A DNA stretch of 64,000 nucleotides from Paraniabella defluvii (GTDB taxonomy: Bacteria > Bacteroidota > Bacteroidia > Chitinophagales > Chitinophagaceae). A program made the position numbers and the translations under genes. The stretch spans positions 2,666,001 through 2,730,000 of the forward strand of contig CP079215.1 in the NCBI GenBank assembly GCA_019316985.1, written 5' to 3'. The notes under the pieces are model-generated. The model was not told the DNA's origin. It saw only the letters and a program-made list of their open reading frames with translations, and did no database searches. Positions 30,037 to 41,573 of the stretch are shown here, piece by piece (within the stretch, counting starts at the first letter, position 1; every line of letters starts with the position of its first letter).

Positions 30037-33000
30037 ATGAGAAAAATTCTATTGCTTTTAGCAATGTTTATGGGATTTTCGTTTCTGGCTATTTCTCAAA
30101 CCAGAACGGTAACCGGAACGGTGGTTGATGAGGCAGCAGCCCCGATACCTTTTGCATCTGTTGCAATAAAAGGAACAAGTACCGGTGTTTCTGCTGACGC
30201 AGATGGAAATTTTTCCATACAAGCTGCTTCCAATGTTACTTTGATTGTTTCTGCAACGGGCTATGCCACTAAGGAAGTGGCAGCCAACTCAACTTCTTTA
30301 ACCATTGTTCTTGCCAAAGGCGGAACTGATGTTATTGAAGAAGTAGTGGTAACGGCAACCGGACAGCGGGTTAACAAAAAGACGGTAGGGTATGCTGCTA
30401 CCGTTGTAAGTGCAGAACGTTTAGTACAGGCGGCGCCCATTAGCGCAGCAACAGCTTTATCTGGTAAAGTACCCGGCTTACAAATTAATGTTACGGGGAG
30501 CGGCGTTAACCCATCAGTAAGCGTGGTGCTTCGTGGTTATCGCTCCATCACCGGTAACAACCAGGCGCTGATTGTTTTGGATAACGTTATTGTGCCTAAC
30601 GAAATGTTGGGAAACATTAATCCAAACGATATCCAGGACATTAACGTTTTGAACGGTTCGAGTGCTTCTGCATTATACGGATCCCGCGCATCTAACGGCG
30701 CCTTGATCATTACCACAAAAAAGGAACTCCCGGAAGAACCGATGTTAGGTTGGCTCAAACCGTAACCATAGCAAGCACTTCTTTCTTACCTAAATTCCAA
30801 ACCAGGTTCGGATCTGGATCAACAGGCTATGTTAAGATTTATGATCCTTATGAGAATCAGCAGTACGGGCCCGCTTACGACGGATCAATAGTTGAACTGG
30901 GTGAATATCCAACTCCGGGTGGACAAATTCAAAAAGTACCGTATAGTTATAAAGACAAAAATGGCAAAAGCAACTTCTGGCAACCGGATGTATCTTATCA
31001 AACAGATCTTTCATGTCAACTTCAACGGAAAGGGGAAGGTTCTTTTTTTCTGGCCAGTTTGTAACTAACGAGGGCACTATACCCGGTGATAGCTACAAGC
31101 GTGCTGCAGTAGGAATAGGGGAACTCAGAAAATTTATGACAACTTAAGCGTAGATTACTCGGTTCGCTATACTCAAAACTATACAAGACAAACAACACAG
31201 GCCGCCAGTATCTATGATTTACTGTTAAACTCTCCGGGCCATGCACCCATTACTTCTTATAAAAATTGGAAGGTGGATTCTTTTGCCATGCCCGATTATT
31301 ATTACAATGCTTATTATAATAACCCTTACTTCCTTAAAGATAATTACAGGTCGTTAGCAAGAAATGAATACCTGGTAGGAAACCTGTCATTAAAATGGTC
31401 TCCACTGCGGTGGATGGACCTGGTGGGTAAAGTAGGTATGACCGGCAGGAACTATTCCGCCAAAAGCTGGTCTGACAAGTATATGTTCAGCACTTACGCT
31501 AAAGACAGATCACGGCTCGTATAAAAATCTGATATATTGGGAGCTGTTTCCGACAATATGTTCTACACCAACACCCTGGTTGGAGATTTCCAGGCAAACT
31601 TCAAAAAGACCAATATTGAAAACTGGGACTTTAAGCTAAATATTGGTACGCAGTTGATACAGGACGATTCCAAAAACCTGAACGCCGGTATTTCCGGATT
31701 GGCGCTACCGGGGATCTTCAATCTGTCTAACCTTACTACTGTTCCTTCTGCAGGTGAAAATATTTCACAAGCCAGAACTATTGGTCTTTACGGAGAGTTG
31801 TACGCCACCTATAGGAAACTGGGCGCTACTTTACACGTAACAGGCAGAAGAGACCACGTATCAATATTAGACCCTGGTTTTAATACATTCTTCTATCCGT
31901 CTGCAGATTTAGCGATCGTACTTTCGGATGCAATTCCGGCAATAAAAAATAATCCCAATATTAACCTGTTAAAAATACGCGGCGGTATTTCTAATGTAGG
32001 TAACGTAAACTTAAATCCTTACAGCACGGAGCCTACAGTGGGACAAGGTGCTGGTTATCCTTATAACGGTATTGTGTCGTATACTATCGGCGACCGATTG
32101 GTACAAAAAGGACTGAAACCTGAGTTTACTTTAGGAACAGAAGTTGGTTTTGATTTTGAGGTCTTCAAAAGGGTATCGGGTGAATTTACTTACTATGTAA
32201 ATAAAACCAAGAACCAGACGTTGCCTATTACCATTGCTTCTTCATCGGGTTACTCTGGTTTGTTGAGCAATGTAGGTTTAACCCGCGGAGCCGGCGTTGA
32301 AGCGTCTGTGAACGTAAAAATAATAGAAAGGGATGATCTCAGACTGGCTATAGGTGCCAATTACACCTATAATGATAACAAGATTGTTGATCTTGGAATT
32401 CAGGATATCAACAGGTTTGCGTTATTTACTTATGGAAACGGATCGGGTGTTTATGCTGCAAATGGTTTGCCATTCCCTGCTTATTTTGGTACTACGCATG
32501 TAAGAGACTCCGCGTCAGGAAAGGTAATTGTAGATCCGGTAACCGGTTTGCCAACAGTGAATACGAATATAAGCTATATGGGTAATACCCAACCCAGGCA
32601 CAGGGCAGGTGTAAACCTGGATGTAGAATATAAGAATTTTGGCTTAAGAGTATTGGCTGAATATAGGGGCGGTTATGTTATGTATGCCGGGGCAGGTCCT
32701 TCTTATGATTTCTCAGGGGCAGGTATTAACACCGTTATGTTTGACAGGGAGCGCTTTGTATTCCCGAATTCTGTTTACAAAGACCCCGCAACCGGCCAGT
32801 ATGTTGACAACACGAATGTAACTATTGCTGATGGTAATGTGGGCTACTGGACGCAGGATCAAAGAAGAGGTATAACAGAAAACTATATTATCTCGGGAGA
32901 TTTTTGGAAGTTAAGAGAGGTATCTCTTTCTTATAATCTTCCTAAGAGCTTGTTTAACAATTCCAGATTTTTCAAGGGTGCAGCGATCAACTTTATCGGA

Positions 33001-33153
33001 AGAAACCTGATCATCCTGGTACCTAAAGAAAATGTTTACGCAACTGATCCCGAGTACAGCGATAATGCAAATGGAAACTACCTGGGTATAAGCACTCTGG
33101 CTCAAAATCCACCGGCAAGATATTATGGTGCTACACTCTCGTTAAATTTTTAA
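30037..33153 (+). CDS. SusC-like TonB-dependent outer membrane receptor 1 (frameshifted)
   Basis: Outer-membrane barrel that imports large substrates with its SusD partner. Signal peptide MRKILLLLAMFMGFSFLAIS, a carboxypeptidase-regulatory-like beta domain (V-T-G-T-V-V-D-E, about 22-100), a TonB box region (E-E-V-V-V-T-A-T-G), plug (L-S-G-K-V-P-G-L-Q-I), then a barrel ending in aromatic L-S-L-N-F. Frame breaks near 30730, 31040, 31125 and 31525. About 1039 residues. It starts an operon with susD (gap 12 bases) and a DUF1735 lipoprotein. No STN domain and no adjacent sigma/anti-sigma pair, so transenvelope signalling is not indicated. Confidence 0.93.
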
Positions 33154-33165
33154 ATATCATTTGAT

Positions 33166-34832
33166 ATGAATACAAATAAGAATAGAATATATGTGCTTTT
33201 GATGCTGACGAGTATCGTAGTCTTTTCGGCATCCTGCAAAAAATTCATGGATATCAACAAAAATCCGAATTCACCAACCGGAACTGTTGAGGAATCGTTT
33301 TTACTAGGTAAAGCTATTGTGGCCTGGTCCAGAACTTATCCTGCTGCAGACAGCTATGGTGGCGAAATGAGCGGATCTATTGCCAATCCCGGAGGCGTTT
33401 CTGGTTTTGCTGCATTGATCAATTATAATTTCGGCCCTGGTGATTATGGTTTCTGGTGGGGATTATATGATAATATAACCGACCTTAATGCCATTATAGC
33501 AAGGGGTAATGCGGATGAAAGCTATAAGAATTATGCGGGCATCGCGAGGATTATAAAAGCAGTACATTTCCAGGCCCTGGTAGATGCGTACAACAATGTG
33601 CCCTACTCTGCAGCAAACAAGGGTATTGAAAATATGACCCTGAGTATGATAATGGCCCTGATATTTATAAAAATATCGCTTCATTGATCGACGAAGCATT
33701 TGCCGATTTTGCGGCCGCCAATACTGCTGCTTTAAAACCAACCAGCAACACCGATCCTTTATTCGGCGGTGATTTACTCAAGTGGAAACAGTTGGCCAAT
33801 ACAGTTAAATTAAGGATCATTTTACGGGGTGGTGATAAAGTGAGTTTTGCCAATAAAACCTTTACAGCAGACGGTTTCTTAACACAGGATGCAATGGTAC
33901 AGCCCGGCTTTACCAACCAGGATGGTAAAACCAATCCTACCTGGGGCCGGGTATATACAGCGGCCGGCGCTGCAACAGGCCTTACCCAACGCGTACCTAC
34001 TTTCTTTATGTTAGGTTTTTACGATGGCACCAAGATCAACGATTATTTCCGCGGTCGCCTTTTATACAGAACCTTTCCTACGCCAGGTGTAAATCAGCTA
34101 GGCGAGCCTGGTGGTTCAGGTGCGGTTGTAAAACAGCCTAATGACTGGTATTTAACCCTCGCAGCTACTCCTTCTGCTACCAACTATGCGGCTTTAGGTA
34201 TCTTTAAAGGCCCTGCGGCTCCCCAGCCGGTAATGTTAGCTGCAGAGAGTTACTTCTTACAGGCTGAAGCACAGGTGCGTGGAATTATTCCCGGTACTGC
34301 TAAAACCAGCTTCAATAATGGAATCCTGGAGTCTTTCAGGTATTTAAATAAGGATGAATCAGGAGGCATATCAACCAAATTTGTGGATACAGCTAATGGC
34401 GCCATTGCTGCTTCCGCTACAACAGCGCGGTTTATTCAGATTAATCCTGCCAAAGAAACAGAGATTTATCTGAGAGATAATGCAGGCAATCGCCTGGTGA
34501 ACTTTGACCTGGCTACAACCGATGAGCAAAAAATTGAAGCCATCATTACTCAAAAGTATATTGCGCATAATATGATCAGGGCTGATGAATCGTGGAATGA
34601 ATATAGAAGAACCAAGTATCCAGTTTCGAGCAGTGATAATTCGGCCGCGAACAGGTATAATAGCATTGCGTCTACATTATCGCCATCTACACAGCCAGAT
34701 AAATTACCAACCCGTTTGCAGTATCCATCATCCGAATTTTCTTACAATGCGGATAACGTGAACCAGCAAAAAGGATCTGGAACAGGAGGCGGTGTAAGTC
34801 CGCTATTGGATAAAATATTTTGGGCTAAATAA
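33166..34832 (+). CDS. SusD/RagB-like surface lipoprotein 1 (one frameshift)
   Basis: Substrate-capturing lid for the adjacent SusC barrel. Lipobox F-S-A-S-C followed by K-K-F-M-D-I-N-K-N-P-N-S, which is the standard SusD start; anchored at Cys24. Helical TPR-like body, with a frame break near 33645. The C-terminal W-N-E-Y-R-R-T-K-Y-P motif is typical of the SusD-like family that includes PF12771-type members. About 555 residues. Substrate unknown. Confidence 0.9.
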
Positions 34833-34843
34833 ATTTAAAAAAT

Positions 34844-35772
34844 ATGAAGAAAATACTTTTTTAATAACGGTCATCTCAGTTCTGTCACTGCAGTCTTGCT
34901 TGAAAGGGAGAGATATGGTGCTGGACCCTGATGCGGTTCCTAGTGTTGTAGAATTCGGAAATGCTACAGGATTAGTACATGCAGCTACAGATTCTTTTAG
35001 AGTGTATTCAAGTTATCCAATTTCACCTTCTGATTCTTTGGAAATTCCCATCAATTACGCTGGTTCGGGTACAGCTCCAAAGGATATTGTTGTGAGCATA
35101 GGGTTGAACAACCAACTATTGACCAATTATAACACGGCTAAAGCATCATCTACTTGGGTTACTAACGTGTTACTACCCAGTAATGTGTATACATTACCAA
35201 GTTCTGTTACTATTAAACAGGGTACCAAAGGAACTACATTGGTAATTCCATTTAATCCAAGTTTAATAAATCCTTCAGGTATATTCGCACTGCCTTTGCA
35301 AATTACCGACGCTTCGGGAGTAACAGTTAGCAGAAGTTTTGGAAAAATAATTGTAAGGGTAGCTCCTAAGAATGCTTATGATGGTCTTTATACTACTGTA
35401 GCAGGTTATGTACAAAGATATTCCGCTCCCGGCGTGCCGTTGAATACTGATGGATTAACCGGTAATATGTCTACCTCCGGTGATGTGACCCTTACAACCA
35501 CAGGCCCTTACAGTGTTAAGATTACAGGATTAAAATGGGCCAATAACGGCGGTATCGGCGGTATTGATGATTTAATAGCTACAATTGATCCGGCTACAAA
35601 TCTTGTTACAATGAGTTCAACTGTTGCTTCTACCAGTTTGAGAAATACTCCTGGCAAAATAAACAGTTATAACCCTGCAACTCAAACATTTACTTTGAAT
35701 TTTGACTGGAACCCAACTGGGGCTACCAGAGAAATTACCGGGTTGATATTAAGATACAGAGCTACACGCTAA
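34844..35772 (+). CDS. DUF1735-type surface lipoprotein (one frameshift)
   Basis: Third gene of the first Sus operon. MKKILF plus a T run with one T missing near 34862, then L-S-L-Q-S-C as lipobox. Beta-rich body with an N-terminal DUF1735-like Ig fold (about residues 40-160: D-S-L-E-I-P-I-N-Y, V-T-I-K-Q-G-T) and a lipocalin-like C-terminal half (Y-D-G-L-Y-T-T-V-A-G-Y). Such proteins often help SusD bind glycans at the surface. No enzyme motif. Followed by a strong terminator. Confidence 0.8.
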
Positions 35773-35803
35773 ATGAGATAAATAATACTGCAAACTTAAA
35801 AAT

Positions 35804-35834
35804 AAGGCTGTCTCAATCTGAGACAGCCTTTTAC
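35804..35834 (+). terminator. Rho-independent terminator of the first Sus operon
   Basis: AAGGCTGTCTCA and TGAGACAGCCTT are perfect 12-base arms with a 3-base loop, followed by TTAC and T-rich sequence. Confidence 0.9.
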
Positions 35835-35863
35835 TTTATGTGTTTACTAACTGAAATAAAGTA

Positions 35864-36060
35864 CTATACACCAGGAGTAACTTCCACATCATCAAGATGC
35901 ACCTCTGTACCGTCTGGTAACGTACCATGAAATGTTACAAATATTTTTGGCATTTGATATGGCCCTGTTGGAGGTTCACTTCTAAAGGTTCCTGAATAAA
36001 CTGCCGGCGTTCCTGGAAATTAACCAACAAGGCGCTTATATTATATAACCCCCATTGCAT
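35864..36060 (-). pseudogene. Fragment of a protein-coding gene
   Basis: On the minus strand, a frame of about 50 residues ends in H-L-D-D-V-E-V-T-P-G-V at 35864, preceded by K-I-F-V-T-F-H-G-T-L-P-D-G-T-E-V. With one base restored near 36016 it extends to an ATG at 36060 (65 residues). The composition is clearly protein-like, similar in style to the C-terminus of a beta-sandwich surface protein with a Val-Asp-Asp-Val end. No start-site or signal peptide. It reads as the remnant of a lost gene between two Sus operons, not a working one. Confidence 0.45.
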
Positions 36061-36258
36061 CGAGTATAGATAAAATTATAGTTTGTTTGATGGTTAGAAA
36101 TATCTGAATTGTGGGGGAATTTTTCTACATTGGCAGGCCTCGTTAATTATGACGGGTTAAACTTCGGTAAGAATCTATAACGAATAGATTGGCGGTAGTC
36201 GCTAACCTCTTGCTTTTGAATGCTTTTGTTTGTATCAAAAAAAAGCTATACAGAACGG

Positions 36259-36272
36259 TTGATTTGTATCAA
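36259..36272. promoter_or_regulatory. Perfect FNR-type palindrome upstream of the second susC
   Basis: TTGAT-TTGT-ATCAA, all ten consensus bases, centred 237 bases upstream of the susC start. A half-site with the same spacer word (TTGT-ATCAA, 36230-36238) lies just before it. Confidence 0.55.
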
Positions 36273-36339
36273 TATTTATGGAATACGATTATTTATAATA
36301 AATATTTGTAACTGTTTTATTTTCAATTTATTATAATGT

Positions 36340-36419
36340 ACAATCTATTTTTAAGTCTATTATTTGATAATAAATTATTAATGAAATGTAATTTTTTTGT
36401 TAAAAACATTCTAACTTGG
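36340..36419 (+). promoter_or_regulatory. AT-rich promoter region of the second Sus operon
   Basis: Contains TTTTTAAGT, ATTTGATAAT and AATGTAA words in the same order as at 41283-41331 before the third susC. It ends in TTGTTAAAAA and TAACTTGG (36412-36419), close to the Bacteroidota -7 element, 84 bases before the start codon. Confidence 0.4.
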
Positions 36420-36502
36420 TAATCGCTAAGCTTAGGGACATGGTGAATGCATGTCCGTTTAATCCGGGGTCAAACCAATTTGTTTAACAAAAAAATATTT
36501 CA

Positions 36503-39500
36503 ATGAGAATAATTCTATTGCTTTTGGCAATGTTGGGATTTTCCTTTATGGCATCTTCCCAAATCAGGACCATTACCGGCACTGTTTCAGATGAAACGGG
36601 AGCGCCCGTTCCCTTTGCGTCCGTTTCGGTAAAAGGTTCTACAACCGGCGTATCTGCTGATGAGAAAGGTAACTACAGCATCAGCGCTGCAACTGGCGCT
36701 ACCTTAATTTTTACGGCAACCGGCTATTCCACTGTTGAAGTTGTGGCTACAGGGAGTACGGTAAACGCCACTTTGCAAAAAGGGGAGGGACAAGTAATTG
36801 AAGAAGTAGTTGTAACCGCCTTGGGAATAAGAAGAGAGAAAAGACAGCTTACCTACAGCACTCAGGAAGTAAAAGGTGAAACCTTGGTACAGGCTAAACA
36901 GGACAATGTTGTCAATTCGCTCGCCGGCAAAGTTTCGGGTGTGCAGATATCCAATTCAAGTGGTATGGCAGGAAGCTCTTCCCGCATTACCATACGAGGT
37001 AATGTATCTTTATTACAGGACAACCAACCATTGTTTGTGGTAGATGGTGTTCCTATAGATAATAATGAGCCGGGTGGCATCGACGTTTTCAGTCAGGGTG
37101 CTAATAATACCGCGCTTAGTCAGGGAAGTACTTCCAACAGGGCTATTGATATTGACCCAAACATCATTGAAACGGTAACCGTATTGAAAGGTGGCGCCGC
37201 TACAGCCTTATATGGCGCTGCGGCAGCAAGGGGAGCTATTCTTATTACTACAAAAACGGAGCCAGATCTTCTAAGCCGACTTTTAAAATAAGTTCGAGCT
37301 TAAAGTTCGATAGCCCTATCCTGGGAGAATACCAGAATAAATATTCGCAAGGGCTCAACGGGCAGTTTATTAACGGTAGTATCCAGGGTATTGCAAGCAG
37401 CCAGTCTTACGGGGCACGGGTTGATACTCTAAAAGTGGATGGCGTGCCGGTGCAGATCTACGATCCAAGAGATATATTCTTTCAAACAGGTGTGACAACA
37501 GATAATAATGCCAGTGTAAGCGGCGGTACTGATAGGTCAAAATACCTGGTTTCTTATTCTTATTTAAACAATAAGGGGATAATACCCACTACAGCTTTTA
37601 AAAGAAACTCATTCTTTGGGAAATTTACGAATCAGATTACAGATGATTTAACAGCAACTATTTCGCTAAATTATGTAAACACGGTAAATAACCGAACCCA
37701 AGAGGGCAACGGGCTTACGAATCCTTTGTGGGGTATTTTAGCAGCTCCTATTACATGGAACCCATTACCAGCAACATGGCCTGATGGCACACAAAGATTA
37801 TATAGAACATTATCCAGGAATAACCCATTTTATCAGATAGAGAACTCGGGATTTGTATCTACAGTAAACAGGTTTTTGCCAACAGTAAACCTCGCATATA
37901 GTCCTGCAAAATGGATAACTATCACTGAGAGAATAGGTATGGATGTCTATTCAGATAATGCAAGATATCATGAGGATAAAACTATCAACAGTGGTGTATT
38001 TGGAAATCAGACAGGGGAGTTTCTAATAGGTTACAAGAGTACCGCCAGCTAAACCATGATTTTATAGTAACCCTGCAAAAGGACTTAACCAAAGACTTTT
38101 TCGGATCCATATCTGTGGGAAACAATATTCTCTCTAATTTTTCAGATACTTATACCCAATCAGGTATTGGACTTAATATACCCAAATTCTACAATATAAG
38201 TAACACAAGCACTTCTTTGGTAAGCGATTTTGTTTCTAAGTATAGAAAAGTTGGGTTTTACGCCCAGGCTAATCTGGAGTATAATAAAATGTTATACCTG
38301 AGTTTGACCGGACGTTATGATGGAAGCTCTTTATTAGCAGCAGACAAACAATATTACCCTTATGGTTCCGCGGGGCTGGGTTTTGTGTTTAGTGAGCTAA
38401 TGAACAAAAGCAGTGCATTCAGCTATGGTAAAGTTCGTATTTCGTATTCTTCTGTCGGTAATGATAATATCCCGGTTTATTCTACAAGTACCCCATACGT
38501 TTTGGGCAGCGCTATCAGTATCAACCACGTGAACTTTCCCTACAATGGCTCCAACGGTGCAAGGTTAACAAATGTTCAAGGCAATCCTAACTTGAAAAAT
38601 GAAAGCCTGAATGAGTTTGAGATTGGAACAGAGCTGAAGTTTTTAAACAATCGTCTTTCTTTTGAAGGCAGCTATTTTAACAGAGAGTCTAAAGACTTGT
38701 TAAGCCAGATACCTATTAACCCCAGTTCAGGTTTTTATATAAAATAGATAATGTAGGCACTATCCAGAATAAAGGGTTTGAGTTTTTATTGAGTGGAACT
38801 CCTGTTAAGACAAATAATTTTAATTGGGATGTAAATCTGAGTTTTACACGTATACGCAGTACCGTAACTTCGTTAGGTGCAGGGGTTGACCAGATTCAAT
38901 TAGGTGGTTTTGGTAATGCCGGTGTATTCCTCTTTAAAGACAAGCCATACGGAATCCTCTATGGATTGGGATATCAGAGAAATGAGCAAGGACAAATATT
39001 GGTGGATGATGACGGTCTGCCTATCCCTACAGATAATTTTGTAGCAATAGGTGATGTAAATCCGGATTTTAACGCTGGACTGTATAATACATTTTCCTAT
39101 AAGGGGCTTTCATTGAGTTTTCTGTTTGACTGGAAAAAAGGAGGGGATGTGCTAAACCTGGATAATAACTATATGTGGTTTTATGGAACATCTAAAGTAA
39201 CAGAGCAGGGTAGAGAAACACCATTCGTAGTGCCAAATTCTGTTTATGCAAGCAATGGCTCACCCAATACTACTGCGGTAAGCGCCCAGGACTATTGGCC
39301 AACGGTTTCTGGTATTACTGAATCTAACATAGAAGATGGTAGTTACATCAAATTACGTACCCTGAGCCTTGCTTATACTGTATCAACAGGAAGTAAAAAA
39401 TTACCTTTTAAATCTCTGACGTTTAGCGTTGGGGGCAACAATCTCTGGATACATGCCCCTCACTTTACTGCGGGTGATCCTGAAGCAAATGTTTCAGGCG

Positions 39501-39580
39501 GTACAAACGGACAGGGAGTTACAAACTTCCAAACGCCTACAACAAGGTCATTTATTGTAGGGTTAAACGCAACATTTTAA
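36503..39580 (+). CDS. SusC-like TonB-dependent outer membrane receptor 2 (frameshifted)
   Basis: Same architecture as receptor 1: signal peptide ending S-Q, carboxypeptidase-regulatory-like domain (I-T-G-T-V-S-D-E), then E-E-V-V-V-T-A-L-G-I-R-R-E-K-R, plug with L-A-G-K-V-S-G-V-Q-I and T-I-R-G-N-V-S-L, V-V-D-G-V-P-I-D-N, and a barrel ending in V-G-L-N-A-T-F. Frame breaks near 37258, 38048 and 38742. About 1026 residues. The A-L-G-I-R-R-E-K-R TonB-box variant and the K-G-G-A-A-T-A-L-Y-G segment set it apart from receptors 1 and 3. susD follows after 32 bases. Confidence 0.93.
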
Positions 39581-39612
39581 GTAACTCCATTTTTTCTTTA
39601 AAATTTTTTCAG

Positions 39613-41068
39613 ATGAAAAATAAAATAGTATACGGACTAATTTTTATAGCGATATTGTTTAGCGTGACCGGTTGCAAGAAATTTTTGGATGTAAATAAAG
39701 ATCCTAACAATCCAACAGAGGCACCTGAAGACCTGCTTTTACCGCCCATTATTACAGATATTGGAACAACCGTTGCCGGTGGAACCTTCTCTGTACAAAA
39801 TACTTCAGGTATTGCATTGATAAATGCATACTGGATGCAGCAGTTATCTTTAAATCAGCCATTGCCTCAATATGAAAGTTATAAATTTACGACCGGCGAT
39901 GCAGAGTATACCTGGGGGCAAATGTATATCAACATATTGCAAAACTTAAAACGTTTAGGAGACGCGGCGCAAGCTAATCAAAACCATTCGTACGGAGTGA
40001 TAGCAAAAGTTTTAACGGCTTACACATTGGGTGTTACTACTGATATGTGGGGATGTACCGTTTACAGAAGCTTTTGAGGGAAGTAAGCCAAAATATGATA
40101 AACAACAGGATCTTTACGTATTAATACAAAAGATGCTTGATGACGCAATTGCTGAAAATCAGCTTGATCCAGGAAATTTAACTCCTGGTGCTGATGACTT
40201 CCTGTTCGGTGGCGATATGGATAAGTGGGAACAATTCGCATATGCTTTAAAAGCAAGGCACTATATACACCTTACTAAAGCACCAGGGCATACCGCTGCT
40301 GCTCAGGCAGATTTGGCCTTAGGCGCTCTTGAGCATGCATTTACAAGTTCGGCAAGTGATGCAACACTGGATATCTACTCCAGTGATGCAGGGCATGAAA
40401 GCCCCTGGTTCAAAAATACTGAATTGGCTCAGGGTGGTGTTGTGTTGGGAGCCACACTGGTAAACTTCTTAATAGCCAATTCTGATCCACGATTGCCAAT
40501 TATTGCTAATAAAGGCTCTCAAGGAACTTATTTGGGCAGAGTAAGTACTTCTGCTGTTGTTCCGGCTGTAGGTATATATTCAACGTTGGGAGATTTTTTT
40601 GGAGGCGCTAATCCCAATGGAAGTGACGCTGGTGCCTCAGCTCCCATAGCTATTTTACCTTATTCAGAGCTTCAGTTTATAAAGGCCGAAGCTACTTTTA
40701 TAAAATCAGGAGCAGCGGCCGCACAGCCAATTTATCAGCAAGCAATAAAAGACAACATGGCAAAATTGGGATTGGATATAACCAGTGCGCCTGTGACCAG
40801 CTATCTCGCAGCAAGGGGTACCCTTACCAATACAAATGCTCTGCAAAGAATAATGGAAGAAAAGTCAATCGCCAATTTGCTTTCCATTGAAAACTTTAAT
40901 GACTGGAGAAGAACAGGATTTCCGTTATTGACAATAGTTGCCGATCCGGAAGCCGGTATAACAACCATTCCGAGGAAATATCAATATTCTCAGCAGGAAA
41001 TAAGCAGTAATCCCCAACCAGAGAATACAAATGCTAAAATAACCGACAGAGTGTGGTGGGATCAATAA
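39613..41068 (+). CDS. SusD/RagB-like surface lipoprotein 2 (one frameshift)
   Basis: Lipobox F-S-V-T-G-C then K-K-F-L-D-V-N-K-D-P-N-N. One break near 40060 in the G run of the conserved W-G-D-V-P-F-T-E-A segment. C-terminal L-S-I-E-N-F-N-D-W-R-R-T-G-F-P is the SusD-like signature. About 485 residues. Surface-bound partner of receptor 2. Confidence 0.9.
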
Positions 41069-41112
41069 GTCGGAAATTTCAAATACTATATAAAGAAAAA
41101 GAATAGGTTACG

Positions 41113-41141
41113 TCCCTGGTTGAATAAACCAGGGATTTTTT
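41113..41141 (+). terminator. Rho-independent terminator of the second Sus operon
   Basis: TCCCTGGTT and AACCAGGGA arms with a short loop, followed by TTTTTT, 45 bases after the susD stop. Confidence 0.88.
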
Positions 41142-41280
41142 GTATTATTTGTTAAACTGGTATGCGATTTATTGTTTAATACTTTTGCTAAAGGAAAAAA
41201 TATTGTATTCAGTTTGTTGATTTTCGTCAATAAATTTTCTGCCTTATATTACAAATAAGTTAAATTAATGACTTGGTTTT

Positions 41281-41340
41281 AATTTTTAAGTTAATTTAAT
41301 ATTTGATAATCAAAGAGTTTTAAAATGTAAATTATTTCAA
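41281..41340 (+). promoter_or_regulatory. Upstream segment resembling the one before receptor 2
   Basis: TTTTTAAGT, ATTTGATAAT and AAATGTAA occur in the order seen at 36350-36391. A dyad TTTGAT-A-ATCAAA (41302-41314) has FNR-like half-sites but a one-base spacer, not four. Confidence 0.35.
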
Positions 41341-41389
41341 ACTGTTTGCTATTTGATAAAATAATTGATTTTTTCCAAAAATAGATCTT

Positions 41390-41408
41390 CTATAACGTAA
41401 CGTTATAG
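41390..41408. promoter_or_regulatory. Perfect inverted repeat, operator-like
   Basis: CTATAACGT-A-ACGTTATAG: two 9-base arms around one base, 166 bases upstream of the third susC. The AACGT/ACGTT core resembles operators of dimeric LacI- or TetR-type repressors. The rest of the 500-base gap 41069-41573 is AT-rich with a -7-like TAGCTTTAG at 41524-41532. Confidence 0.5.
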
Positions 41409-41573
41409 CTACTAGAGATTTCATTTTGATGATAATTCAAAAAAAAGTGATCGTTTTTTAGATTTTGTTTAATAAAGTTTGTATTTAATAAAGTAATCAT
41501 ATTAATTTAACTAAAAATTTACATAGCTTTAGCCCCGTATTTTAAATTTTCATCTTAAACAAATAATTTTAGC

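Noticed and set aside
36225-36238. Second full FNR-type site just before 36259
   Set aside because: Only the right half (ATCAA) matches; the left half TTTGT has two mismatches to TTGAT.
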